Below, piece after piece: positions 12,858 to 24,243 of a stretch of DNA of 64,000 nt. Made by a program: the position numbers and the translations under genes. Every line of letters begins with the position of its first letter. Within the stretch, counting starts at the first letter, position 1. The stretch comes from Terana coerulea (taxonomy: Eukaryota; Basidiomycota; Agaricomycetes; Polyporales; Phanerochaetaceae). The stretch lies in the NCBI GenBank assembly GCA_024811115.1, contig JAKOGH010000896.1, forward strand, positions 1-64,000, read 5' to 3'. The notes beneath the pieces were generated by a model. That model saw nothing but the letters and a program-made list of their open reading frames with translations, made no database searches and was not told the DNA's origin.

Positions 12858-14005
12858 TTAGTAACTGAACGCCCTTACACCCGTTTTGTTTCCAGTAGCG
12901 GCTGCGAGGTGTGCTTGCAGGGCGTCCGTCATAGCACCCACATCGGACGTGACATTGATCTACAACGAGTCATGGGACAGTGCCTGTCAATACACGCGTT
13001 CATGGACGAAGATGCGGCACATACCATGTCGAAGCCGTCCTCCGCTCGTTTAGCGGATGCCTCCCCGGATATACAGTAAATAGCACTAAATAAGTGAGGT
13101 AAGTAGAGGTTTGAAGTGTCATGTGTGTCAAGAACACTAACCACTTCTTCCCGGCACTATGTGCTACGCTCAGGATCTGTTGTATGGCCTTCTCCACCTC
13201 AGGATGAGGGTCAGGGTTTGGCGGAGGTAATCCAAGGGACAAGGAAAGGTCATATGGCCCGATGAAAACGCCGTCTGCACACACGATCTGGTTAACTCAC
13301 ATGCACGATTGTGTAGTATAGGTACGTACCAAGACCTTCCACGGAACACAACGCCTCAATATTTTCCAGAGCTTGGCGCGTCTCGACCTGCGTCAGGACA
13401 AGGACACTGTCGTTTGCCAGCTTGAGGTAATCCGCTGCAGACACACTCCATGATGCCTGGGTGAATGGGCTCCCATATCCGCGAGTTCCCACGGGAGGGA
13501 AACGCGCAGCCGACACAACCGCTTCAGCTTGCTCTGTAGTCGACACCTGATAGAGCCAAATGAGATTGCCGTAAAATTTACCGTAATGGTAGCTCAAGGA
13601 TGAGCGACCTACCATAGGTACGATGATGCCTCTGGCCCCGGCATCGAGGGCATACTTAATTTGCCAAGTTGCACTTCCATCTGCAGAGGCACCTGTAGCG
13701 GGGATTCTGACAAGCACGCTGGGCGCATTCGAACCCAAGCCAGACACAGCTGCTATGGTCTCCGCCGCGCCAGGTTGCAGGGACGTAAGGCCGTGCTCGC
13801 AGTCAACGACCAGCCATGAAAGGCTAGGTGACGCAGCGGCGACGCTTCGTGCCGCGAAAGGCCCTGGGAGGGTAATCCATGCACCAAAGGCTGGCTTGGA
13901 TGCTTGGAACGCTTGTAGTAGAGGGTGCGAGGCCATGCTGTACTGGCGATGAAAGGACAACGTCGATCTCAAGTGCGTAAAGCTGAGGCGGCCCAGTCGG
14001 AGCAT
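12858..14005 (-). CDS. HpcH/HpaI-type aldolase (2-keto-3-deoxy acid aldolase family), probably mitochondrial
   Basis: TIM-barrel class II (metal-dependent) pyruvate aldolase family. Members cleave 4-hydroxy-2-oxo acids to pyruvate plus an aldehyde. The first 25 residues (MLRLGRLSFTHLRSTLSFHR) are Arg-rich and acid-free, like a mitochondrial presequence. A second ATG in frame (MASHPLLQ) could give a cytosolic form. Motifs in order are FGAWITLPGP, LVVDCEHG (catalytic His), DAGARGIIVPM, FPPVGTRGYGS, VLVLTQVETRQALENIEAL (metal-binding Glu) and DGVFIGPYDLSLSLGL (metal-binding Asp). About five exons are seen, and the last gives VTSDVGAMTDALQAHLAAA and stops at 12858. The substrate is unknown. Confidence 0.88.
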
Positions 14006-14533
14006 GGCAGATGACTACTACGGCCGTAATTGCGAGTACATTCTCACCGACGCCAGGGTCATGAGATCTTCAGACACCACCCACGGGCCGTGTGTCCAAT
14101 CGAAGGTGGTCGTCACTCCTTGCCTACAACCAAAAAATCGTCAGTAATTACAATAAAATATTGCATAATGTGGTTCATACCAGGCTCGTGTACGATCTGC
14201 AACAGGTTCGGATGAGAGGAAGAGCTGCTGCGACCAAACAAGAGGTTCCGCCGCCCACCACGTGTCGAACTGGCGGCATGCGGGGGGGCGTTTGCGGGGA
14301 ACAAAAGCTGAACATGTCGACGACGACATCGGGCTATAGAATATGCAACATCAATGCAGGACCTCAAGCAGACTCCTTGCTGTGTGCAACGTGCTGTAAG
14401 AATATTATTTGAGGATCGCGGGAAGGGTCGTGCCCTGGGAGAAGTGACTGAACCGGGGCAATCTGGGCGGCAGCCAAACGGTGACCAAACAAAGGCCTCT
14501 CTCTCTTGTTCGTTGCTGTCGACGGCGTGCGCG
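14006..14533. other. Divergent promoter between aldolase (-) and FHA gene (+)
   Basis: A 528-bp region between two divergent starts. No coding or repeat signal is seen, and it is probably a shared promoter. Confidence 0.45.
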
Positions 14534-17263
14534 ATGCCTCCGTTCTCAACAGCCCACAGCCCGGTGCCGTATCCGGCCTTATATCTTTACCCTCTCAACG
14601 ACTCGTTCATCCCGAAGCACATATCTCTCGTTAATGGCCAGCGTGTGAAGATCGGTCGACAGACAAACGCGAAGACAGTACCAGCGGAACGAAACGGATA
14701 CTTCGACTCAAAAGTACTGAGCAGACAGCATGCAGAGGTGTGGGAGGAGACTGGCAAGGTGCGTGTTTCACTTTCACTCCAGAGACAGCCCACCCAGTCG
14801 CCCTCAAACACCGTTGATTGACGAGGTGCTGTCTCCCGAACACGACCTCGTTGCTCACCTACCACGCCAGATCTTTATTAAAGACGTCAAGAGCTCCAAT
14901 GGTACATTTATCAACGGCGAGAGACTTAGTCCGGAAGGACTCGAGTCCCAGCCGTTTGAGCTAAAGACGGACGACATCGTGGTATGTGCTACTCTCGTCC
15001 AGCGCACCCGCTCGTACCCAAACGACTATTAGGAATTCGGTATCGACATCGTTGGCGAAGACAACACGACCATAGTACACCATAAGGTCGCCGCCCGTGT
15101 CGTCTGCGTCTTCACCGAGCAAGATGCGCAAGCCGCTGCGCGCGCTGAGGCGCAACAAAACCCGCCGACATATGGCGCCCTCGGCGGCCAAGGGCCAGGG
15201 ATGCCCGGGCAGGCCAGTGCGTTTGGCTTTACAGGTCAGAATGGTGCGGGTGCAAGCAACGGCATGCAGGGAGCCCAGCGGAGAGCAACCATGCAACCGC
15301 AGGGTCTCGTGGGCATGGGCGGGATGGGCGGCGGCGCACGTCAGCCAGGCAAGAGCGGGCTTACATTTGACCACATCCTCAGTCGCCTTCAGGGCGAACT
15401 TCAAAAGAGCCGTGAGACGGGGGCCGAGCTCCATACGCTGACGGGCGCGATGAACGAGATTCACGAAACACTCGGAGGCAATATTGTATGTTCATTTGCC
15501 TCGCACTCCTTGCCAAGCTTGCTTATATGCGCATGAGCAGCCGCCCGCTATTCCGCCATATCCCCCTACGCTGCCCCCGGTCGTGCCTCCCACAAGCGCA
15601 ACGACCAGCGGAGTCATCTGCTCCAGCTCAGGCGTCTAGATCACAAGACGCCTCTCCCACAGCGCTCAGCGACCTCCAAGCACAGTTGCACGACACACAG
15701 CTCTCGTTGGCGAGCCATGTCGACAAGATACGCACTCTCGAAGGGATGCTGGCGGAGCACGATGTGATCAAGCGGGAGGTATCGGCCATGCGGGACATGA
15801 TGGAGGAGCGCAAGCGCGAAATGGAGCTCCTGAGAATCCACGCGCAGAGTCCCACGCAGTTGCGAAGGCAGCGATCGCACATGGACGATCCATCAGACGA
15901 CTTTGCGTCAGACGACGATGACGCACGCAGCATCTCGACGGTCGTCCCGCATGAGCTTGAGCGCGTCGATGAGGAGGACGAGGAGCAGTTGGCTGCTGAA
16001 GAGGAGGCAGAGCGGAGGAGTCGTAGGGATGAGCTGCGACCACGGACACCGGAACCCACAGGCATCAACGAAGACGACGACGAGCATGACTCTTCGCTGC
16101 GGTCAGACTCGCACTCGTCACATTTACGTCCCCACTCCCCGCCTTCCTCTGCCCCCGCTGTTTCCGATGAGCTCGCTCAACGGCTAACAAACTTGTCCAG
16201 TCAACTGGAGTCAGCTTTGGAATTGTCCCGCAACCTGCAGCAACAGCACTCTACAGCACAATCTACAATCTCACACTTGGAGGCGAAGGTCGCGACTCTC
16301 GAGTCCCTGGTACAGGCGACACAGACACAAGTCCAAACGCAAGGCGAGACACAGCAGCAGCTTGCACAATCCGTGGAAGATGTCAAATCTGCTGCTGCCG
16401 CTGTTCCCGAGCCTGCGGCTCCGAGTAACGACGCAGACACCGAACGCGAGTCTTTCGTGGACATGCTGAACCAATGGAAGAAGAACGTCGAGGGCCGGTG
16501 GAGCAGCGTCCAAGAGGAGTGGAACGATGAACGGGACCGTCTACGTCGTGCGCGGGAAGAGTGGGAGGCGCGGGTGCATGCCGTCGAGACAGGTCTCGAG
16601 ACCGCGGTGTCGAAGGTCGAGACCGGACTTACTTCCCTGGCGTCGTTTCAGGTCCAGCAACGGCAGCACCTGGCGAACGGCCATGCAAAGCTTACTGGGA
16701 CTGGCGGCCTCGTGACGCCGCCGAGCCCGCGCAGCCTGTCCGCAGAGTCGACACGTCCGAGGCAGCGGAAGCGGCGCAACAGCTCCGCACGGGGGCGCGG
16801 GCGGTCCCGCTCCGAGTCGCCCGCGGTCCCGCACACCAACGGCGACGACGGCCAGGACCACGACGACGCGTCGTCGACGGGCTCGCACCTCCGGCGGCGC
16901 GCGTCATGGGAGACGGACGACTCGAACGGCAGCGACGACGCGCGCGCGTCCGCGCCGGGCTCGGCGCAGTCGGCGGACGGCGAGGTGCGCCCCACTCCCG
17001 CGTATGAACCGATAACCCCTGAGCCCTCCCTGGTCGAACAGCCCGTCTCCGGCCGGCTGCCTGCGGCGCTCGCCGCAGCGCACGGCGCCGCCCAAGGACC
17101 CGGTGCGCCCGCCCCCTCGTCTCTCGCACACGGCAGCGGCGCTGACGGCGGTGCGTTGCAGTACCAGCTGCACCCGCTCAACATGCAGGCGGCGTTTGGT
17201 GTGTTGGTCGTCGCGGCCGCGGCCGCGGCCGTGATGTGGCGCGTCAAGCCCGACGGGTCGTGA
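14534..17263 (+). CDS. FHA-domain, coiled-coil, tail-anchored protein (SLMAP/Far9-Far10/Vps64 type)
   Basis: Residues about 15-140 form an FHA phosphopeptide-binding domain. Key motifs are KIGRQTNAKT, SKVLSRQHAEVWEE, KDVKSSNGTFINGERLSPEG and DDIVEFGIDIVGED. A long central part has heptad-like segments (LQAQLHDTQLSLASHVDKI, MRDMMEERKREMELLRI) and acidic and Ser-rich linkers. A Ser/Arg-rich stretch follows (RQRKRRNSSARGRGRSRSES). The protein ends in one hydrophobic helix (AAFGVLVVAAAAAAVMWRV), a tail anchor. This order is that of the STRIPAK subunit SLMAP and its fungal relatives, which sit on ER, nuclear-envelope or mitochondrial membranes. Introns are 14759-14870, 14982-15032 and one starting at 15486. 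The last intron's acceptor is uncertain: acceptor 15540 gives a Pro-rich segment that loses frame by 15640, and acceptor 15631 keeps frame but makes a 146-nt intron. Confidence 0.88.
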
Positions 17264-19400
17264 TCCCCGCGGTCTGCCTGCCGCTCCCCCGGCTGTGGCC
17301 CCTCGCTCTCGTCCGTGTCTTCGGATAGTCACTCTGGTTCCCCGCACGCTCTCACCTGGATCCCTCCTGCGCGTTTGTCTTCTCTCGCTCCCCCTCTTCG
17401 TCGCCCTCCGCTGGCGCCGCTGCGCACGGATAGCCCCCCTTCGTGTGCGCGCGCGCCGTTCGCTGTTCTGCCCGTCGCATATGTATCTCGTCTTTCCGCT
17501 TCGCGCCTTTGCATTTAGCAGTAGTAACTTAAGCACTTAATGACCGTCATGACCAATGGATCGCGTTGGCTCCGCTGTATGCGTCCGTGTGCGGGCTCGA
17601 GGCGGGGACGGTGCGCGAAGCGAGCACTCGAGGAGGCTGCTGGCTGTTCGCGATGCTGTGAGTGGTGAGATTATCAAGCGGGGTTCTTCTTGTCTTTGGG
17701 ACGTCGACGCTGAGCTGAAGCGTGTCGCGAGGCGATGCGCAGGGCGAGGGTGGGATGATCAAGGCCTTGAAGCTTGAGGGCTGAGCACGTCTCGCAGCCT
17801 CGCCAGGAGATCCTGTCCAGTCCTCCGTGCACCCACCGCCTCGAGAGCCTTCCTGCTATCTCAGGCCCCCGACATCGCAGGGCTTCACGGGCTCCAGCCT
17901 CGCACACCCCGGGAGCCCCCGACATATGTTGCACACACGTCCGAGAGCTGCAGTCCCCGAACAACCCCTGTTTGTCTGCCACATTTTTAGATGCGAAGAC
18001 CTCGGGTGCCGGACGTCCTCACGCCGTCAGTCCGATTCGAAGCCTGGCCAGGATCATGTGTATGGACAGAGAAGTATCACAGAGCCTGCAGCCTCGAGAC
18101 GGCTCTCGCCATCCATCACCTGGAGCGTCACGGACTCACGGACTTCACGGACTTCAACAGCACGCTTCCCGCATGTCGATATCAGACAGCGCACGTCCCC
18201 GAACAAACTCAGAGTCTGTGCAACAGACACTTTGATTCACGTTGTCATTTACAAGGAGAAGCTAAGAATACAGCCAGAGTCTCGCGAGCTTTGCATCTGT
18301 CGTTTGTTTATTTGCTAATACCGATTCTTCGCGTCGTCGTCCGCACCGCACCGCCCCAGCCCTACCTATCCTGTCCCTATCCCACTATCCCTGTCCACGC
18401 CTCCTCCCACCTTAATGAACTGCCCATCGCTTCCCAGATCGCCCCGGTCAGATCCTTGCGCACCGCGAAGCCCCCCGCACACGGCGCGCCGGCCGTGCGC
18501 GCGAACGCGAACACGGACGCGATAAGGTGGGAAGCGACCCCCGCAGAGCGCGGCGGCGCCTCGCGAGCCTAGGAAAGAGAGAAGCGGACGTCAGCGAGGC
18601 TGTTTGACAGGGACAGAAAGAAACAAGATGGAAAGCAGAAGTAAAAGAGAAGCACGGGTGTAGCATGAGAGCATAATGTAGCATGAGAGCATGCACGAGC
18701 GACGCGACAAATACAGAGCACGTAGCTCGATAGGGCGTATCCCCGTGGCAGCAGCGCGGACGCGGACGGGAGCGTCGTGGCGCAGGCAGGCAAACGCGCA
18801 AGGTTCAGACGGCCGTGCGTCCCAAACCTTGCCCGCCCGCCCGACCTGCCCGCCCGCCTTCTCCGCCGCGACAGCGACGCGACGGGGGTCCGTGCCTGGG
18901 GCCCGGCTGCACCGCCCGCCCATCGCCCATCTCTACCTGTCTCCGCCCGCGACGTACGCGTCTCCGCGTCCCTGGCAGAAGCACGCCCGGAGACGGCCGC
19001 GACGGCCGCGGGGTGGGCAGGCCACAACGGGGGCGGGGCAGCCGCTATCTTCGGCGCGCGATAAGGCAGGCACGCCCTGTCCGAGCTTGTCCTGCAGATT
19101 GCACGTCTGCCGTGCCGTCGTCGTTGGCTGCACCCGAACGCGTCCCATGACCCAAAAGAACCCGACAGCAACGGTTGGAATCGAGAACCCCGAGATAGAA
19201 TGGGAGACCGCGCAGAAGGCACTGTGCGAAGATGAAGGTGGGAAAGCCGGAAGGCAGAGACCGATGGGAAGTCCAAGGAGACAAGGAGACCAAGCAGAAT
19301 AAATGAAGCAGTATGAGAGCATGGGGGTGTGAGAGCACAGCGAGCCGAACGAACACAGAAACGAGTGAAAGAGGGAAACGGAAAGAAACGAAAGGCGAGG
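17264..19400. other. Intergenic region, no supported gene
   Basis: Open frames on both strands are low-complexity (Arg/Pro/Ser-rich from GC skew) without domains. A short direct repeat, GTAGCATGAGAGCAT, occurs twice at about 18660-18690, and a related AGTATGAGAGCAT lies near 19308. A local CACGGACT repeat sits near 18128-18155. No function is evident. Confidence 0.4.
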
Positions 19401-19843
19401 CTAGGACAAATCAAGAAAGGACACATACTCGGCGTCCTCGTGCAGCGTCGGCAGCGTCGGCGTCGAACTCGTGCGCCACATCCGGGCTTCGGCAAGGCGC
19501 GATTTGGGCACGGCGCTGATGCGGATCAGAGGTAGTGCGGGCAGCGCGGGCAGCGGGCGCACACGCGGCACGGGCGGCAGGGCGCGCAGCTTCGCCGCGA
19601 GCGCGTCGGGCGAGCCGAGCGTCGGCGAGTCGGGGTCGGGGAGAGTCGAGCAGGGGCGAGTCGTCGTCGGGGATCGAGTGGTAGGCGGCGGGTGATTGTG
19701 GGCGAGGGGAGGGCGAGAGGGGGAGCGAGAGACAGGCGAGGCGGGGCAGGAGCGCGTGGCGGGGACGGGCGAGGGCGGGAGGGCGACGCGTGTGTACGAG
19801 AGGGCCGGCGCGCCGCGCGTGCGCACGCGCACGACCGCGACAT
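19401..19843 (-). CDS. Possible hypothetical gene, Pro/Ser-rich
   Basis: A minus-strand reading stops at TAG 19401 and has protein-like composition near its end: GSPDALAAKLRALPPVPR, LIRISAVPKSRLAEARMW and LHEDAEYVSFLDLS. The upstream part (YHSIPDDDSPLLDSP) is in another frame and needs one base change near 19640. The start is unclear: ATG 19843, or the ATG at 19869 that overlaps the stop of the DUF3602 gene as ATGA. It could also be a 3' exon of that gene. No known domain is seen. Confidence 0.35.
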
Positions 19844-19865
19844 GCCCCGTCCGCCGGCGGCCGAG

Positions 19866-21155
19866 TCATTCCCGGCCACCCTCGGCACCTCCACCCCCAC
19901 CCGCGCCCGCCGTCTCCGCCTTCGCGTGTCCGGCCGCGGGCTCCTCGAGGATGCCGGCGTGCTCGGGGGCGCCGTGGTGCGTGACGCGCTGCCAGAGGCG
20001 CGTGATGCGGTCGCGCGACGCGCTGCGGGGCTCGCGCGACTGCGAGCGCGAGCGCACCATGTTGCCCGCGCCGCCGCGGCCCGAGCTCTCAAACGCCGCG
20101 TGGTGCGCGTGTGCGGGCGCGCCCTCGGGCGGCGGGGTGTGCAGCGGCGTGATGTTCGCCGCACCACCGCGGCCGGTCGAGTGCCTGTCGCAATGCACAG
20201 CAGTGAGTAACGGGGAGCGGGAGGGGTGGGGGGAAGAGGGGACGTACAGGCCGTCGTGCTCGTGGTGTGCGCGGTAGACGTCGCCCTCGTCGACGGCGGG
20301 GCCGTCCGCCCCGGGGCCGATGTTGCCTGCGCCGCCGCGCCCCGAGGAGTGTCGCGGTTCGCGGCTGCCACTAAAGAACCCACCGGGCCCGCGCGATCGC
20401 GAACGCGACTGTGAGATGTTGCCTACGCCGCCACGCCCGGTCGAGTGCTACAGACGGGCGAGAGAGGGTGCATCAGTATGCGAATCGGAAGCGCAATGGA
20501 CCGAGGGATGCAAGAGGCCGATCAGCCCTGGGGGCAGGGGTCGCTCTGTACGCGGGACAGGAGCTAGCTGTGTCTTCTCGCAGGCGGATAGGGCCAGGGA
20601 CCTGGGTGGCCGGGACCCCTGCTGATAGCGTGGACGAGCAAGCAGCAGCTCCGTCCCGAGAAGACATCCGATTGGCTTTGATGGACTCACCACGGCAGAC
20701 GCCTTCGCACTGGACTCCTCGATGAGCGCACGCTCGTACGCGGCCGTGTTCGACGCGTTCTCGGATAGGATCGAGGTCGTGTGGGGGTGCTGGCCGCCGT
20801 CTGGCAGCTGGGCGGCCGCGCGCGCGAGACTGGGAGCGGATGTTGCCCACGCCGCCGCGGCCGACGGAGGCTGCCTGCAAAGCGAATGAATGGGTATGTG
20901 CGGGACGGAGTGCAGTGCAGGGTGCGTACGGTCTCGCCCTCGACGGAGAGCTCGCGGCCAGAGGGCGGCGCGGCCTCGGAGGGCTCGCGGTTGAGGCTGG
21001 GCGAGGGCTTGATGTTGCCTGCGCCGCCGCGCCCGGTAGATTTCTGGATAAAATGAGCATTAATGAGGATAAGTGGGGGACGGGGGACGCACGAATGCTT
21101 CACGGCCGCGGGAGACGGAGCGGCGTCGTTCTTCGAGGTCTTCTGGGGCTGCCAT
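19866..21155 (-). CDS. GRGGxGN-repeat protein, DUF3602 family (yeast Par32/Amu1-like)
   Basis: The start ATG 21155 gives MAAPEDLEERRRSVSRGREAF, then a 49-nt intron (21044-21092). The hallmark motif recurs six times: STGRGGAGNI, SVGRGGVGNI, STGRGGVGNI, SSGRGGAGNI, STGRGGAANI and SSGRGGAGNM, several at exon starts. Arg/Ser-rich segments between them (SQSRSRSRG, RSRSQSREPRSASRDR) look like kinase targets. The C-terminus is a Gly/Ala-rich tail. The motif defines the fungal DUF3602 family. Its yeast member Par32 (Amu1) is phosphorylated after rapamycin and inhibits the ammonium permeases Mep1 and Mep3. About five exons are seen. One frame slip lies in a CG tract near 20815. The role here is inferred by family. 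Confidence 0.85.
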
Positions 21156-22374
21156 GGTCGTCGTCAGTGTCGGAGAGGGGGGGAAGAGAGAGAGCGCGAG
21201 GGGACGGAGCCTGGCTGCATGACGGGGCTGGGCTGTCGGCATCTGCCTGTGCATGAACCTAGTCCGATAAGGCGCGGCCCAGCGACCGACGCGCGAGATC
21301 GGCCTTATCTGTCCCGTCCCTGGCCCTTATCTCGCAGCGGCCTCGACGATGACGGTATATGACCCAAAGCCTAACGGAAGCGGGAGAAGCATGCACTCAC
21401 CCTCCGCGAGGGTCGATGCGTCGGTGTCCGCCAGCGAAGGGGCCACACTCGCCGCGTCCGTCACCGCGACGCTGCTGCTGCTCGCCCCAAACAGCTTGGC
21501 GCCCAGTCCCGACAACCGCCGGGTGAGCGGCGCCATGGCCAGCGCCGGCGAGCGCGACGGCGACTTGCTCGGCCTGCGTTCCCAGTCCGCGAGGTTCATC
21601 GTGTGCGGGGCGTGGAGGGAGGGGAGGAGGCGAAAGGGAAACGGTGCGACTGCGCTGGCCGCCGCCTTTTACGCCCTCGGACGGCGCCCAAGGCGTGCCA
21701 GGCTCCGGATGGTGCAAGCTTGCGCTGCTCCGGCGTCATGGGATCCCGCCCGCCGTCGACGGGGCGTGACCCCCGCGCAGGCACGTTCTGTCGCCGCCGC
21801 CGCCGTTTCTGCCGGACCGCGCGCTGCTAGCTGCAGGTGTGACCCTACGCAGCGGACATGGCGGCGCCGGTAGGCAATTTTCTTTACATTCCCGGCTGTG
21901 CGTACGGATCCTGGGGCCAGGTCGCAATGGCAAAGCCTAAATTCGCAACCCATGGCGCACTGCGTCGCCCCTTCTCCATCAGCAGATGATCCACGCTCGC
22001 CAATACCCGCTGTTCTCCCTGCAGCGCATCCTCGTATGCATGCCTTTACAGGTAAGTGTTCACGCATGTGCATAACACACGTTCACGGTTTTACATACCG
22101 TTTAACCTTTCCCGCAGGCACCCCAGCAGTCCCGCTGCATACTTGCGCCATATTCCCAATAACCGACTCAATAGAATCTGTAATGTTTTGTGACCGGCCA
22201 TCATGTTCTCCGTCCATCCTGACCTGGTGCTTACAGTACTGTATTGTATAGGCTATGTGACCATCCCGATATCCAGCAACGTGCAGGAAGCTTGTTGCGT
22301 AGGTGGATGTCCGGCAGCGTCAAGTCAAGGCGAACTCAGGTCCTCATAGTTTCCCACCGCAATGAACGGTGACA
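21156..22374. other. Upstream region of DUF3602 gene
   Basis: Contains a cluster of GATA sites (listed separately). A minus-strand frame begins at ATG 21599 (MNLADWERRPSKSPSRSPAL...) and reaches a plausible donor near 21397 (GGGTGAGT). It may be an upstream exon of the DUF3602 gene or a separate small gene, but I cannot connect it. The rest (21700-22370) shows no gene. Confidence 0.35.
21266..21331. promoter_or_regulatory. Cluster of three GATAAG sites
   Basis: GATAAG at 21266-21271, CTTATC at 21304-21309 and CTTATC at 21326-21331 lie about 110-180 bp upstream of the DUF3602 start. GATAAG is the binding core of fungal nitrogen-regulatory GATA factors. Three in 66 bp is well above random expectation. 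Regulation by nitrogen source is inference. Confidence 0.5.
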
Positions 22375-22637
22375 ATGTCTTCTTCACCCCCATCCTCAAC
22401 ACCACTGACCATCCTGGCCAGCCAGTTTGTGCATCACGGAGGGTGCACAACATGCGGTTTGTTGCGTAGACCCTTGCCGGAGATGATTCCTCAGGAAGAG
22501 AGCACCGTACGAACCGTCACGTACACCTCTCAACAGCATATCTACACCGTGGTCGTAACGCTCAACACGGTATGTCCTCTACACTCACGTTATCCGCGAA
22601 CTAATACAATCCGCAGTCCGCTTTGTACGTTTCATAA
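22375..22637 (+). CDS. Possible small protein, two exons
   Basis: Exon 1 (22375-22569) gives MSSSPPSSTPLTILASQFVH and, after two CxxC-like cysteines (GGCTTCGLL), a beta-rich segment (TYTSQQHIYTVVVTLNT). A phase-0 donor GTATGT and acceptor CCGCAG lead to a 21-nt last exon ending in TAA 22637. About 72 aa, no known family. Support is only the splice pair and composition. Confidence 0.35.
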
Positions 22638-22988
22638 TGTAGCTGCGAACGTGTTGAAGACAAGCATATACCTCGGAGGAGAAAGGTGCGTTGCAACGTA
22701 AGTGAATCTCTGGAAACTGACCACGGTCTCCACTGGCTGGGATCCGTCATCATTTGATACACCGCTCGCTCGTCGGACGAACCATATACGTCCACAGACG
22801 TGGTCGCCCGAAGACATCTCCCCCACACGTGCGCCTTGTAACTGGACCAAAAGAATTCGTCCGTAAAACCGTACCGAGGATCCATCCTCAGGTGTCCTTC
22901 GTTCGTGACCAATATCATCCTCAGTAGCCTCATTATCGCACAGGTCTACACGTGTGTGCATTGCGCATCGGTGCGATATACATCCGAG

Positions 22989-23641
22989 CTACACAGTCCC
23001 CGTATCCGGTGTGATCGTGAACAGCGCACTGTCGTCCGGCGCTCCGCTCTCCTGAGCATCGACGCGTCGCAACGAGACCTGCGTGTGCACACCCCCGTCA
23101 GCCCCGCGCTCCGCTACCATGTCTACACACCGAGCACACACCTGCGTATGCGGCGCCGAGTCCGCCAACGCCCAGCGCGTCGTCCCCTCGCGGTCTTGAA
23201 TGCTACGCGCGCAGTTCGCCTCCAGCACCACTGCAGGTGCGAGTATCGTTACGTGTAAACATCCGCGCCGCGGTCGGGCACGGGCGCGAGCGCCCACATC
23301 GACACGTCCGCCTCGCCGGGGACCATGAGCACCGCGTACACCATGCCAGCCATGCCGACGACGGGCGACTCGAACGATTTGAGCTGGTACGTCCCGTCGG
23401 GCAAGTCCGCGATCTGCCACTACCCACATGTATATATTCGTTAGCGGCCGCCGTACGTGACATTTTGAGCGGTCGTGAGCACGCCGCGGGGCGGACGCAC
23501 CTCGCAGGCCTTGGCGTCCGCGGGCAGGACGACGACCTTCTTGGGCAGCATCGACTTGTCCTCGTCGAGCGGCCGGCCGACGTGCACCGTCTGCCCGTGC
23601 AGGGTGCCCGTGATTTCGTACACGCCCCTTTTGAGCGCCAT
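22989..23641 (-). CDS. Beta-trefoil serine protease inhibitor-like (cospin/MEROPS I66 type)
   Basis: About 145 aa, no signal peptide. Starts MALKRGVYEITGTLHG, the GxY-I start typical of fungal I66 and ricin-B-like trefoils. Next come VGRPLDEDKSMLPKKVVVL, then exon 2 with WQIADLPDGTYQL and GMVYAVLMVPGEADVSMW. A segment REGTTRWALADSAPHTQ matches the family's GLxWxL..xxTQ block. The last exon ends DDSALFTITPDTGTV. A frame break near 23258 (DVYT to VTILAPAVV) is fixed by one base in a G run. Known members are cytosolic defence proteins of mushrooms that inhibit trypsin-like proteases. Inhibitory specificity is not deducible. Confidence 0.72.
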
Positions 23642-24243
23642 TAGAACTCTGTCTGAGAGGTGAGAAAGAAGGAGCTGAGGGTAAGTGATTTTGCCGGCGG
23701 TGAGGAAGGGCGACGAACTGTACGTACAGGGATGTCTGGCGGCGTTGTGGAGCGTTGCAGAACGGTGAGGTCAGCGATCGGGAGCATTAAAGTAGCAGAT
23801 TCTTTCCGGGCGCGTTGTTTCAGTGCGATGCTAAGTGAAGCAATCTGGAATTGGTTGTGTTATCTAAATCGCGTGCGTGGCGATGCCTTGGTCCATCGAG
23901 GCTGCAATATTCTAGTAATATTCTGCACGCTAGTTTGGCTCGAACTCGAGGATGGCAAAGCATCTCCGAGCGCGCAGCCATGAGCGGATCAACTTTGATC
24001 GGATCAGTCTCCTACAAAGCGCGTCTATCGTGGGAGCTTGACGCCCAATTATACCTCTGCCAACGACGTCCACCACAAACCTCATCAGACAAGCTTGGCC
24101 GCTCAAGATACAACCAACCTACTGTACAACCTGACTCAACACCGAGAACGGCCGTGCAGCTACCTCCAAAGCGACGTGAACGTGAGCCAGAAGGTCAACT
24201 CGAGCTGCTCTACGGTTAGGATGTCTGAAGCGAGTCCTCGCAG
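23642..24243. other. Divergent promoter, inhibitor (-) and COG7 (+)
   Basis: A 602-bp region between divergent starts, with no separate gene or repeat recognised. Confidence 0.4.

Noticed and set aside
18569..19495. Long minus-strand frame between the FHA and DUF3602 genes
   Set aside because: Low-complexity Phe/Ser/Arg composition and no conserved block. It only keeps open because of base skew.
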